Shown here: piece by piece, positions 14,856 to 21,175 of the stretch
Numbering within the stretch: the stretch's first letter is position 1
Layout: each line of letters opens with the position of its first letter
Notes under the pieces: generated by a model
Told to the model about the DNA's origin: nothing
Database searches by the model: none
What the model saw: only the letters and a program-made list of their open reading frames with translations
Made by a program: the position numbers and the translations under genes
DNA from: a virus
IMG/VR virus record: IMGVR_UViG_3300033985_000213
Location: 1-27,509 of that record
Strand: one strand, 5' to 3'
Length of the DNA: 27,509 nt

Positions 14856-15338
14856 TTACTTCAGATTTTTTTCTGCCCATAATCGCAGTTCTTGACTATA
14901 CACAGTTATTTGTTCCAATGCCTGAAGTACCTCTTCAAGCTCAGGTTTCTCATGTTCTGATATAACCCCATCAGCAGCTATATCAATAAGCTTGTTCTTT
15001 ATTTCATCAATAGAGCGAAATGCTGATAAAACTTTTATGGTCAATCGGTCGAGTTCTGCAATCTCTAGTTTGGGAACTGTGTCTTTTCCGATCGGACATT
15101 CATTGGTACAATAATGGTTTTTTATCTCCGGTGCATTATAGAGATCTGCCATTAAAACTACCTTATCCACAGGTACAACCTTTGTGTTCCCAAGCTCATA
15201 ATCTGCAAGTGAAGAAACCGATACTCCAAGTAGTTCTGCCGCACCTTCTCTGCTGTTTAGCTTGTCATTATATTTTGCTGCCTCTTTTCTACAGCGACAG
15301 TAGATATTATCCAATGCTTTTGTAGGGTTGGTTCCCAT
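14856..15338 (-). CDS. XRE-family helix-turn-helix regulator
   Basis: 160 aa. Residues 28-58 contain a Cro/CI-type helix-turn-helix (SREGAAELLGVSVSSLADYE, then LGNTKVVPVDKVVLMADLY). A HYCTNECPIGKDTVP segment follows, a pattern I have seen in phage XRE regulators. The C-terminal 80 residues are helical, probably for oligomerisation. It is the second gene of the leftward operon and probably acts in the lytic switch or early gene control. Confidence 0.75.
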   Translation of the reverse strand: MGTNPTKALDNIYCRCRKEAAKYNDKLNSREGAAELLGVSVSSLADYELGNTKVVPVDKVVLMADLYNAPEIKNHYCTNECPIGKDTVPKLEIAELDRLTIKVLSAFRSIDEIKNKLIDIAADGVISEHEKPELEEVLQALEQITVYSQELRLWAEKNLK

Positions 15339-15385
15339 TTATCTCACCTGCCTTTTGATTTAGAATATTTCACAAGAACATATTC

Positions 15386-15592
15386 CTATTGAGATACTTC
15401 ATCTGCAAAAAAAATTTCTTCAATAGGAAGCTTAAAGTAATCAGCTATTTTCTTTGCTTCAGCTAATGTAAACTTTACGCTCCCTACTTCTTTTTTGTAG
15501 TATGCAGCTTTTGTTTCTAGGCCAAGAATTTCAGCCATTGTTTCTGCAGATATACCTTTTTGGTTTCTGAGGTTTCTTAGCTTTTCAAACAT
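15386..15592 (-). CDS. Cro-like XRE repressor
   Basis: A 68-aa protein, ATG preceded by AAAGGAGG at 7 bp. It is essentially a single helix-turn-helix domain (NLRNQKGISAETMAEILGL, then ETKAAYYKKEVG) with IADYFKLPIEEIFF after it. It is the first gene under the leftward consensus promoter and faces the repressor gene across the four-operator region, the position of Cro in lambdoid switches. Its role as Cro is inferred from size and position. Confidence 0.8.
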   Translation of the reverse strand: MFEKLRNLRNQKGISAETMAEILGLETKAAYYKKEVGSVKFTLAEAKKIADYFKLPIEEIFFADEVSQ

Positions 15593-15613
15593 TACATAGC
15601 CTCCTTTAACAGT

Positions 15614-15629
15614 GTCTTATTGGGATACT
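15614..15629 (-). promoter_or_regulatory. Operator-like repeat O1
   Basis: On the minus strand AGTATCCCAATAAGAC, the least conserved copy of the 16-bp repeat AGTATCYNATTAGGAM. It lies just downstream of the leftward -10 box, around the expected transcription start. Confidence 0.6.
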
Positions 15630-15632
15630 TTA

Positions 15633-15661
15633 ATTATAGTATCCTATTAGGAATATGTCAA
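15633..15661 (-). promoter_or_regulatory. Leftward early promoter (consensus sigma-A)
   Basis: Read on the minus strand: TTGACA (15661-15656), 17 bp, TATAAT (15638-15633), both hexamers a perfect match to the housekeeping consensus. It drives the Cro-like gene and the early operon. An operator-like repeat (15638-15653) fills its spacer and a second (15614-15629) covers the expected start point, so repressor binding would block it directly. Confidence 0.85.
15638..15653 (+). promoter_or_regulatory. Operator-like repeat O2
   Basis: AGTATCCTATTAGGAA, partly palindromic (TCCTATTAGGA), inside the 17-bp spacer of the leftward promoter. Binding here would exclude RNA polymerase from that promoter. 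Confidence 0.7.
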
Positions 15662-15677
15662 TAGTTTTTTTATAAAT

Positions 15678-15693
15678 AGTATCTGATTAGGAC
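15678..15693 (+). promoter_or_regulatory. Operator-like repeat O3
   Basis: AGTATCTGATTAGGAC, same core as O4 in the opposite orientation. It lies between the leftward promoter and the repressor gene, where binding could control repressor transcription. Confidence 0.7.
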
Positions 15694-15706
15694 ACAATTG
15701 TATAAT

Positions 15707-15722
15707 TTCCTAATCAGATACT
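15707..15722 (-). promoter_or_regulatory. Operator-like repeat O4
   Basis: On the minus strand AGTATCTGATTAGGAA. It ends two bases before a TATAAT (15724-15729) that is the likely -10 box of the repressor gene, so it may mediate autoregulation. No good -35 hexamer is seen for that promoter. Confidence 0.65.
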
Positions 15723-15748
15723 ATATAATTCTGCTTGAGGTGGTGAAT

Positions 15749-16171
15749 ATGAATAGAATTAAGCAATTAAGAGAGGAAAAAGGTTGGACACAAGAGGATT
15801 TAGGTCATAGATTAAAGGTTCAAAAATCAGCAGTGTCAAAATATGAAACAGGTAGAGTTCCTTTAACAGATGAGACTATAAAGAAACTTGTAGAAATATT
15901 TGATGAGAGTGCCGACTATATACTTGGTCTTAGTAATGTCAGAAAGGATAAGAAATATACGGCAAAACTCACTGAAAAAGATATTGCAAAGATAAAAGAG
16001 GAATCTAACCGAATTAAAGCCCTTATGTTGACATCCTTAGGGATGGCTTTTGATGGCGAAATCGATGATGAGGAAACCTTGGCGAAGGTTATGGCTGCAC
16101 TAGAGGAGGGTATGATGTTGGCAAAAAAAGAAGCAAAGGAAAAATACACTCCAAAAAAACATAGGAAATAG
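15749..16171 (+). CDS. ImmR/CI-like XRE repressor
   Basis: 140 aa from the ATG at 15749 with AGGTGG upstream; an earlier in-frame ATG has no ribosome site. The N-terminal 60 residues are a classic helix-turn-helix (QLREEKGWTQEDLGHRL, then KSAVSKYETGRVPLTDETI). The C-terminal part is a charged helical segment, not a LexA-type peptidase domain. With the ImmA-like peptidase downstream, this fits the ICEBs1-type switch in which the peptidase cleaves the repressor on induction. It most likely binds the four repeats at 15,614-15,722. Confidence 0.85.
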   Translation: MNRIKQLREEKGWTQEDLGHRLKVQKSAVSKYETGRVPLTDETIKKLVEIFDESADYILGLSNVRKDKKYTAKLTEKDIAKIKEESNRIKALMLTSLGMAFDGEIDDEETLAKVMAALEEGMMLAKKEAKEKYTPKKHRK

Positions 16172-16182
16172 GAGCTATTTCC
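16164..16182 (+). promoter_or_regulatory. Hairpin covering the ribosome site of the ImmA-like gene
   Basis: GGAAATAGGAGCTATTTCC folds into a perfect 8-bp stem with loop GAG. It contains the repressor stop codon (TAG 16169-16171) and the AGGAG site (16170-16174) of the next gene. Translation through the repressor end would melt the stem, so peptidase synthesis should depend on repressor translation. Confidence 0.6.
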
Positions 16183-16185
16183 ACT

Positions 16186-16632
16186 ATGCAGGATATTAAA
16201 AGTGTTGTTGAAAAGATTAAAAGGAAATATAAAACATCTGAGCCTTTTGAGTTGTGCAGTTTAATGGGAATCACGGTATTATACAGCGACCTTGGAAGTA
16301 TACGCGGAATATATCAGTATAAATATAAAAAACGAATGATCCATATAAACTGCAATCTTGACTCATACCTTAAACGCCAAGTGTGTGCCCACGAATTAGG
16401 CCATGCCGTATTACATCGAAAAACCAATACCGTATTCCTTGATGCCTTTACATATTTGCCAGTAGAAAAAGTCGAAATAGAAGCCAATATATTTGCCGCT
16501 GAGTTACTTATAGGTGATATTGATCCTAAACACTATGAAGGATATTGCCTTAGCCAGGTAGCCTCGTGTTTGGAGGTATCTGAAAAAATGATGGAATATA
16601 AGGTGAAATATTTGCTTGATAAGGAGGGTTAA
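16186..16632 (+). CDS. immA-like: ImmA/IrrE-family metallopeptidase
   Basis: 148 aa with the zinc-binding HELGH motif (H69, E70, H73) in the stretch QVCAHELGHAVLH and a downstream EIEANIFAAELL segment that supplies the third ligand region, as in ImmA of ICEBs1. Members cleave the cognate phage or element repressor. It lies 14 bp after the repressor gene with its ribosome site in a hairpin. The protein is a single peptidase domain and contains no membrane segment, so it acts in the cytoplasm. Confidence 0.88.
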   Translation: MQDIKSVVEKIKRKYKTSEPFELCSLMGITVLYSDLGSIRGIYQYKYKKRMIHINCNLDSYLKRQVCAHELGHAVLHRKTNTVFLDAFTYLPVEKVEIEANIFAAELLIGDIDPKHYEGYCLSQVASCLEVSEKMMEYKVKYLLDKEG

Positions 16633-16634
16633 AA

Positions 16635-17033
16635 ATGAAAACATCTATTACAAAAAACAAGTGGTTTTGGGTAGTTCTTGTTGTAGTTGTTTTTGCAGCA
16701 TTGGGAAATATTTTAGGTTTGTATGACAAAGGCACACCCGTTAAAGAAATTTTAACTACACAAATAGATGAACCATCGGATAACACCATTGCTTACGAAG
16801 TGGTCACCAGCGAAGATTATGGTGTAGGATTAAAAAATCATTCTTTTAGGGTAATTGTTGATGAAAAAGCTACAGATGAACAACTTCTCTGGGTATATTC
16901 TCAGTTAAATAATAGTAAATATGAAGAAGTTACAATATGGTTTTATAAGAGCAAATCGTCTATAGAAAATGGAGTATATGATGTGGCAATGGTCGAGAGA
17001 AAAGGGACAGCCTACCCAACAATAACAAGATAA
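16635..17033 (+). CDS. Membrane-anchored protein, DUF4875-like
   Basis: 132 aa, ATG after AAGGAGGG, two bases downstream of the ImmA-like gene. Residues 9-27 are one hydrophobic segment (WFWVVLVVVVFAALGNI), giving an N-in anchored protein. The outer part, IAYEVVTSEDYGVG, then FRVIVDEKATDEQLLWVYSQL and a final YDVAMVERKGTAYP, recalls DUF4875, a small domain of unknown function. Expressed with the repressor in the lysogen, it is a candidate for superinfection exclusion or host surface change. The family match is from memory and moderate. Confidence 0.6.
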   Translation: MKTSITKNKWFWVVLVVVVFAALGNILGLYDKGTPVKEILTTQIDEPSDNTIAYEVVTSEDYGVGLKNHSFRVIVDEKATDEQLLWVYSQLNNSKYEEVTIWFYKSKSSIENGVYDVAMVERKGTAYPTITR

Positions 17034-17036
17034 GCC

Positions 17037-17615
17037 ATGCTTCAAGGGTACTTAAAAAAGTATATAGATCCTTTAATCGCTCTTAAAGAGCTTTTAAGTT
17101 ATCCTTTGTGTAATTTTGTCCATGAATTTTTTACTTACACAAGAAATTATGAGTCCGGATTAGATTTTGCTGATTACTGCTATAGCATTTTAGAAATTAA
17201 CAAAGACAAGCTTACCGATAAAGAATTTGAGCAATTTGACAAACTTTTAATAACATTAAGGCTTTCTATGCTCGACTACCTTAACCGTTGGGGAGAATAC
17301 ATATCATACTATGAAAATATTCTCTCAACAAAGAATTACCTGCTTACATATGACAAAAGCAGAAACGATCCTGATTTCAACAAATATGTTGTCTATGAAG
17401 ATGAAAGGTATAAGTATGTTCATTTCCTTTATGCAGTAAGCCATAGATATGAAATCATCAAAAGGAAATTTAATAAATGGCTTAATGGAAAAAATGTAGA
17501 ACATTTGAAGCGTCACCAGCAGGACAGACTTTCTGATACTGAACTACAAGAAAGGATTGAATCAATATTCGCTCGACTTGATATGTATTTACGTAGAAGT
17601 CAGAATGATAAATAA
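17037..17615 (+). CDS. Protein of unknown function in the lysogeny operon
   Basis: 192 aa starting three bases after the previous stop. No clear ribosome site is present, so coupling is likely. The protein is rich in aromatic and charged residues (EFFTYTRNYESGLDFADYC, WGEYISYYENIL, YKYVHFLYAVSHRYEIIKRK), apparently all helical, without signal peptide, membrane segment or known motif. It lies between immunity genes and integrase, where phages carry genes expressed in the lysogen, often for defence against other phages. No family recognised. Confidence 0.6.
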   Translation: MLQGYLKKYIDPLIALKELLSYPLCNFVHEFFTYTRNYESGLDFADYCYSILEINKDKLTDKEFEQFDKLLITLRLSMLDYLNRWGEYISYYENILSTKNYLLTYDKSRNDPDFNKYVVYEDERYKYVHFLYAVSHRYEIIKRKFNKWLNGKNVEHLKRHQQDRLSDTELQERIESIFARLDMYLRRSQNDK

Positions 17616-17619
17616 CCAA

Positions 17620-17646
17620 AACCCCGCCCTATATAGGGGTGGGGTT
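17620..17646 (+). terminator. Strong hairpin before the integrase gene
   Basis: AACCCCGCCC and GGGGTGGGGTT pair over about 10 bp with G-U wobbles and a short ATATA loop, starting 4 bp after the stop of the 192-aa gene. The run after it (ATTCTGC) is a poor U-tract, so it may be a weak terminator that limits read-through into the integrase. Confidence 0.5.
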
Positions 17647-17669
17647 ATTCTGCAAAATGGGGTGTTATT

Positions 17670-18788
17670 ATGCCTGTATATAAAGATGAAAAACGTGGCA
17701 CTTGGTATGCAAGTTTTTATTATACAGACTGGACCGGTACACGTAAACTTAAAAAGAAAAGAGGATTTACCAAGCAAAAAGATGCTAAGGATTATGAGCG
17801 AGAATTCCTTAATAAATCCAAACAAAGCTGCGATATGTCATTTGAAAGCCTTGTGCAACTTTATTTAGAAGATGTATCTGCCCGTTTAAAAGGAAGCACT
17901 ATGGATACAAAGAAAAATATTATTGATACCCATATCCTCCCCTTTTTCAAAAAGTTGCCTTTGAATAAGATTGAGGCAACTCATGTTAGAAAATGGCAAA
18001 ACAAGCTTATAACAAATGAAAATGATTATTCACCTACTTATCTCAAAACGATAAATAATCAATTAAGTGCCATTTTTAACTATGCAGTAAAATACTATAA
18101 GCTACCCGAAAATCCTGTTCGTAAAGCTGGCAGTATAGGAAAGAAAAAAGCAGATGAAATGGAGATTTGGACCGTTAATGAATTTGAGCAATTTATTAAA
18201 GTAGTTGATAAACCAGCCATAAAGCTAGCTTTCGAAATAATGTTTTGGACAGGATTGCGAGTCGGAGAAACAATAGCCCTCACACCTAAAGATATTTGGG
18301 ATACTAAGATTATAGATGTGAATAAAACTGCATCTCGCAAAAATGGTGAGGACCGCATTTATGATCCTAAAACCACAAAGAGTGCCCGTAAAGTACCGAT
18401 ACCGGATTTCCTTTATAATGAAATTCAGGAGTATCTTAATTCATTGTATGAAATCAAAGATACTGATAAAGTTTTCTATTTTACTAAAACTACTCTCAAC
18501 AAGAATTTAGATAGCTTTGCAAAGATAGCCTGCGTAAAAAGGATAAGGGTTCATGACTTGCGCCATTCTCACGCTTCATTACTGATAGAAATGGGCCAGC
18601 CAATACTTCTTATTTCAGAACGCCTAGGACATGAAAGTGTGCAGACTACTATGGAAACATATGCACATCTTTATCCTAATAAAGGAATCCAGTTAGCTGA
18701 GGAATTACAAAAATTAAGAAATGTAGAATCCCAATGCCAAAATAATGCCACAAGTGAAAACGAAACCCCGAAATCCCTTGAAGAATAG
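17670..18788 (+). CDS. int: Tyrosine-type site-specific integrase
   Basis: 372 aa, ATG after GGGGTG. It begins with an AP2-like arm-binding domain (MPVYKDEKRGTWYASFYYTD), then a core-binding SAM-like domain (about 55-150), then the catalytic domain with R197 (TGLRVGE), K237 (TTKSARKVP), H295 and R298 (HDLRHSHAS), H321 (LGHES) and the nucleophile Y331 (TMETYAHLYP). This is the standard length for Tn916/phage-type integrases. It integrates and, with an excisionase, excises prophage A. Its last codons lie in the terminator stem, and DNA of the target gene follows within about 20-30 bp, so the attachment site is directly downstream. Confidence 0.95.
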   Translation: MPVYKDEKRGTWYASFYYTDWTGTRKLKKKRGFTKQKDAKDYEREFLNKSKQSCDMSFESLVQLYLEDVSARLKGSTMDTKKNIIDTHILPFFKKLPLNKIEATHVRKWQNKLITNENDYSPTYLKTINNQLSAIFNYAVKYYKLPENPVRKAGSIGKKKADEMEIWTVNEFEQFIKVVDKPAIKLAFEIMFWTGLRVGETIALTPKDIWDTKIIDVNKTASRKNGEDRIYDPKTTKSARKVPIPDFLYNEIQEYLNSLYEIKDTDKVFYFTKTTLNKNLDSFAKIACVKRIRVHDLRHSHASLLIEMGQPILLISERLGHESVQTTMETYAHLYPNKGIQLAEELQKLRNVESQCQNNATSENETPKSLEE

Positions 18789-18805
18789 GGGTTTTCGGGG
18801 TTTTT
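18763..18805 (+). terminator. Rho-independent terminator overlapping the integrase stop
   Basis: AAACCCCGAAA/TTTCGGGGTTT plus CCC/GGG form a stem of about 14 bp with one mismatch and a loop of about 11 bases containing the stop codon area, followed by TTTTTATT. The last 26 bases of the integrase gene form its left half. It also separates the integrase from the converging truncated tape-measure gene. Confidence 0.85.
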
Positions 18806-18830
18806 ATTCATCATTCCCAGTTCTATGATC
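18800..18830. other. Prophage A junction (attachment site region)
   Basis: On the minus strand, tape-measure coding sequence (NNLPKIIELGM) ends here and continues into unrelated codons that are the reverse of the integrase end. Base composition also changes. This is therefore one end of the integrated element, with the att core somewhere in this stretch. The core length cannot be told without the other junction. Confidence 0.75.
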
Positions 18831-19793
18831 TTCGGCAGGTTGTTCGTCATAAAATCAACGATGGACGCAATAATCCTCGGCAGGGCCTCGATAAGCTTTG
18901 GCAGGGCATTTACAAGACCCTGCGCCAGCCCTTCAATAATGGCAAAGGCCGCTTCAAGGATCTGATCCATGTTGTTTATGAGCGTCTCGCAGATAAGGAT
19001 GACGGCTTCGACGATTGCAGGTATCAGCTCCGGCAGCGCATCTCCGATTCCTGCCGCCAGCGTCACAATCATTTGAACGGCTGCCTCCACCAAAGCGGGA
19101 AGGTTGTCGATAATGCCCTGCACCAAAGCCATTACAAGCTGCAGCGCGCCGTCGGTTATCTGCGGCAAAGCGTCGATTAAAGCCTGCAATAGCGTCATGA
19201 CAATCTGCACTGCCGCGTCGATAATGACAGGTAGATTATCCACTATAGCCCCGCCGATTCCTTTCAAAACGCCGCCTAATTTTTCAAAACGCCCTCCAGC
19301 GTCGTCTGCCTGATCGGCGGCTTTTTTGATTTCATCGCCAAATTCGCCGGCCTGTTTTTCCGCTTCGTTGAACTCATCGCCTGCATTGTCCAGCGCTTTG
19401 TTGCTCTGCTCCAGCTCTCGCTCCATTTTGTTAAGTTCAGCCTTGGCATTGTTAAGCTGTATCTGCCAGGACTGAGTACGCCGGTCGGTTTCCCCGAAAG
19501 AGGAGGCGGCATTGGCAAGCGCTTTCTCCAAGGTGGCGATTTTTTCTTTCTGCGCATCGATCTCTTTGCTTAGTACCCTGTTTCGCACAGTAACAGCTTC
19601 AACTGACTTATCCTGTTTGTCAAACTGGGATGCGACAAGGTTCATTTCGCTGCCCAGCACCTTGAAGCTTTGGTTGATTTCCCGAATGGCGTTTTTAAAT
19701 TCCTTTTCGCCTTCAATGCCGATCTTCAGGCCAAAATCGTCTGCCACAAAACCGCCTCCTTCCTGCAAAATTTATAAAAATTATTAAAGGCTA

Positions 19794-19822
19794 TTGTATT
19801 TCAACGCGGTTTGGCATATACT
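19794..19822 (+). promoter_or_regulatory. Promoter of the AbrB/PIN cassette
   Basis: TTGTAT (19794-19799), 17 bp, TATACT (19817-19822): a good sigma-A-type promoter, 58 bp before the antitoxin ATG. It points against the phage late genes, so the cassette has its own transcription. Confidence 0.7.
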
Positions 19823-19831
19823 AATAGTAGG

Positions 19832-19855
19832 AAAAGTAGGGATTTCCCTGCTTTT
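19832..19855 (+). promoter_or_regulatory. Leader inverted repeat of the toxin-antitoxin cassette
   Basis: AAAAGTAGGGA and TCCCTGCTTTT form an 11-bp stem (one G-U) with a 2-base loop, between the promoter and the AGGAGG of the antitoxin. The right arm TTCCCTGCTTTT recurs exactly at 20,586-20,597 in the terminator after the toxin. It may be an operator for the AbrB-type antitoxin or a partial terminator. Confidence 0.55.
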
Positions 19856-19880
19856 CAAATCCAATAAAGGAGGTTTCAGC

Positions 19881-20153
19881 ATGAGCGTTCCTATAGTTGA
19901 TAATGCAAAGGTAATGGCCAAAGGCCAGATCACGCTGCCAAAAGATATCCGCTCCAAACTTCGCCTTTCCACCGGAGACCGTGTCACTCTCATCTGCGAG
20001 GAAGACCGTGTCATCCTTATGAACTCTGCTGTTTATGCCATGAAAATGCTGCAGAAAGAAATGGAGGGCGAGGCGGAAAAAGCCGGGATCCGCAGTGATG
20101 ACGACGTTATGGATCTGGTAAAGGACGTCCGCGCGGAGATTGAAGGACTATGA
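19881..20153 (+). CDS. AbrB/MazE-like antitoxin
   Basis: 90 aa from the ATG at 19881, which has AAAGGAGG 7 bp upstream. The N-terminal swapped-hairpin DNA-binding domain is clear: KVMAKGQITLPKDIRSKLRL, then STGDRVTLICEEDRVIL. The C-terminal acidic helices (DDDVMDLVKDVRAEIEGL) would bind and neutralise the toxin. The stop overlaps the toxin start by 4 bp (ATGA), the usual coupling in these modules. Such antitoxins normally repress their own promoter; the inverted repeat at 19,832-19,855 is a possible site. Confidence 0.88.
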   Translation: MSVPIVDNAKVMAKGQITLPKDIRSKLRLSTGDRVTLICEEDRVILMNSAVYAMKMLQKEMEGEAEKAGIRSDDDVMDLVKDVRAEIEGL

Positions 20154-20554
20154 GAGTATTGATCGACACCAATATCCTGATCTCCGCATCCTTGAGCAGT
20201 GAAGGAACGCCATATCAGGCGTACGTCAAAGCCGTTACACACCCCAACCACGGTATGGTCTGCGATCAAAACATCGATGAGCTTCGCCGGGTATACAACC
20301 GGAAATTCCCTCACAAAATCCAGGCGCTTGAACGCTTTTTGGCGCTTGCGCTTACCGTCCTTGAAGTTGTTCCGACTCCTGCTGTTGACGTGTCCGATGA
20401 AACTCTTGTCAGGGACGTATCCGACAGGCCAATTCTCCGGGCAGCCGTTGCGGCAAAAGCCGACGTACTTGTAACCGGCGACAGGGATTTTCTTGAATCC
20501 GGCATCACAAACCCAAAGATCGTAACAGCGGCAGAGTTTTTGCAAATGGAATAA
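20150..20554 (+). CDS. PIN-domain ribonuclease toxin (COG1569 type)
   Basis: 134 aa with the PIN acidic residues in place: D6 (LIDTNI), E44 (NIDELRR), D92 (VSDRPI), and D111 and D113 (TGDRDFL). The length matches the 'putative toxin component, PIN family' group, which cut RNA using Mg2+. It is intact and co-translated with the antitoxin. The cassette is on the opposite strand within a late tail operon, fitted between the tail chaperone stop and the tape-measure ribosome site, so it is an added gene pair with its own promoter and terminator. Confidence 0.88.
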   Translation: MRVLIDTNILISASLSSEGTPYQAYVKAVTHPNHGMVCDQNIDELRRVYNRKFPHKIQALERFLALALTVLEVVPTPAVDVSDETLVRDVSDRPILRAAVAAKADVLVTGDRDFLESGITNPKIVTAAEFLQME

Positions 20555-20604
20555 CAGCAGCTTTGTAAAGCAGGGATTGGATAAATTCCCTGCTTTTTGC
20601 TGTT
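20553..20604 (+). terminator. Terminator of the toxin-antitoxin cassette
   Basis: AAAGCAGGGA (20567-20576) pairs with TCCCTGCTTT, followed by TT, and an outer AACAGCA/TGCTGTT pairing extends the stem. It begins at the toxin stop codon and ends at the stop codon of the converging tail chaperone gene, so it may serve both strands. Confidence 0.75.
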
Positions 20605-20795
20605 TATATTCCATAGGGGATCACATCATCGATGGTCAGCTCCCGTTTCGGTTTGGAAATACCTAAGAACTGCTTGTGGCACTCCCACAAATCCAGCAGG
20701 TATCCGATAGGCATTAGCCATACTTCCTCCTCTGAGCTGTGAAGCTGGACAGTGCCGTAATACAAAAGCCGAGTGAACAATTCCTCATCGCTCAC
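20604..20795 (-). CDS. Tail assembly chaperone, frameshift domain (gpT-like)
   Basis: 63 codons after a GTG that overlaps the stop of the upstream chaperone (GTGA). There is no independent ribosome site of note, and the frame is the -1 frame relative to the upstream gene. The slippery heptamer 12 bp upstream (A AAA AAC) would join it to the chaperone as an extended product, as in lambda gpG-gpGT. The sequence (LFTRLLYYGTVQLH, EEVWLMPIGYLLDLWECHKQFL) fits a short T-domain. It is best read as the C-terminal part of the fusion rather than a free protein. Confidence 0.75.
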   Translation of the reverse strand: MSDEELFTRLLYYGTVQLHSSEEEVWLMPIGYLLDLWECHKQFLGISKPKRELTIDDVIPYGI

Positions 20796-21175
20796 CCGGC
20801 CTGTGTGTTTTTTGAATCATCCTCACTTTGAACGTTTCTTTTCGTGCCTTTGAACATCGCTTCCATAATTGCGTTCTTGTATGCCGCCAGCTCCAGCGGA
20901 GAAGTAAGAAGCTCCACCGCCTCCTCGGTCAGAAGTTCCCGCTTATCCTCGTTTTTTAGATTGTGTATCAGGATGCTTTGGTTGGCTAACAGCGTAATCA
21001 GCCACACTACTTCATCCAGCGCCATCTCGAAGTTTTCTGTCTTCATCAGCTTGGTGCCGAGATTTTCAAGTCCGCCGTACCTTTTAGCGATTTCCTTTGT
21101 CGCTCTGGTGGTTAGAATAAGCTGATACTCCTCGCTGCCGATGCTGATGCTTGCGCGTCTATCAGCATCCTGCAT
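20792..21175 (-). CDS. Tail assembly chaperone (gpG-like)
   Basis: A 127-aa protein whose ATG overlaps the stop of the tail protein remnant by one base (TAATG). It is rich in helices: GSEEYQLILTTRATKEIAKR, then MALDEVVWLITLLANQSI and TSPLELAAYKNAIMEAMF. Between the major tail protein and the tape measure, this size and layout identify the tail assembly chaperone that coats the tape measure during tail growth. Its last codons carry A AAA AAC in the correct phase for a -1 shift into the next frame, giving a longer GT form. Confidence 0.8.
   Translation of the reverse strand: MQDADRRASISIGSEEYQLILTTRATKEIAKRYGGLENLGTKLMKTENFEMALDEVVWLITLLANQSILIHNLKNEDKRELLTEEAVELLTSPLELAAYKNAIMEAMFKGTKRNVQSEDDSKNTQAG
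20807..20813 (-). promoter_or_regulatory. Programmed -1 frameshift slippery site
   Basis: On the minus strand AAAAAAC in the phase A AAA AAC (codons TCA AAA AAC), a canonical X XXY YYZ heptamer, four codons before the chaperone TGA. A -1 slip reads KKHTGRVSDEEL, straight into the downstream frame with no stop. Confidence 0.8.

Larger units (their letters stand above)
1..18810. mobile_element. Prophage A (right part, incomplete at window start)
   Basis: This block holds, from right to left, an integrase, a lysogeny operon, a divergent operator region and a long minus-strand early operon (regulation, recombination, replication, host-takeover genes). It is visibly more AT-rich than the DNA to its right, and the change occurs just after the integrase terminator. 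The right boundary is set where tape-measure coding sequence of another prophage resumes, at about 18,806-18,820. The left boundary and the structural genes are outside the window. The exact attachment core cannot be defined because only one junction is visible. Confidence 0.85.
18671..19747 (-). pseudogene. Tail tape-measure protein, N-terminal part, cut by prophage A
   Basis: Starts at the GTG at 19745-19747 with AAGGAGGCGG upstream. Residues 1-150 (ADDFGLKIGIEGEKEFKNAI and a long coiled coil) and the following hydrophobic repeats of about 21-22 residues (LPQITDGALQLVMALVQGII, LPALVEAAVQMIVTLAAGI, LPKLIEALPRIIASIVDFM) are typical of siphophage tape-measure proteins. The real sequence stops near 18,811; the last ~45 codons to 18,671 are antisense integrase. 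Such proteins normally exceed 600 residues. The missing C-terminal part is expected on the other side of prophage A. As it stands it cannot give a normal tail. Confidence 0.88.

Noticed and set aside
18808-19313. Repeated hydrophobic segments as a repeat-protein or channel gene
   Set aside because: They are the usual tape-measure hydrophobic repeats in the expected place in the tail operon.
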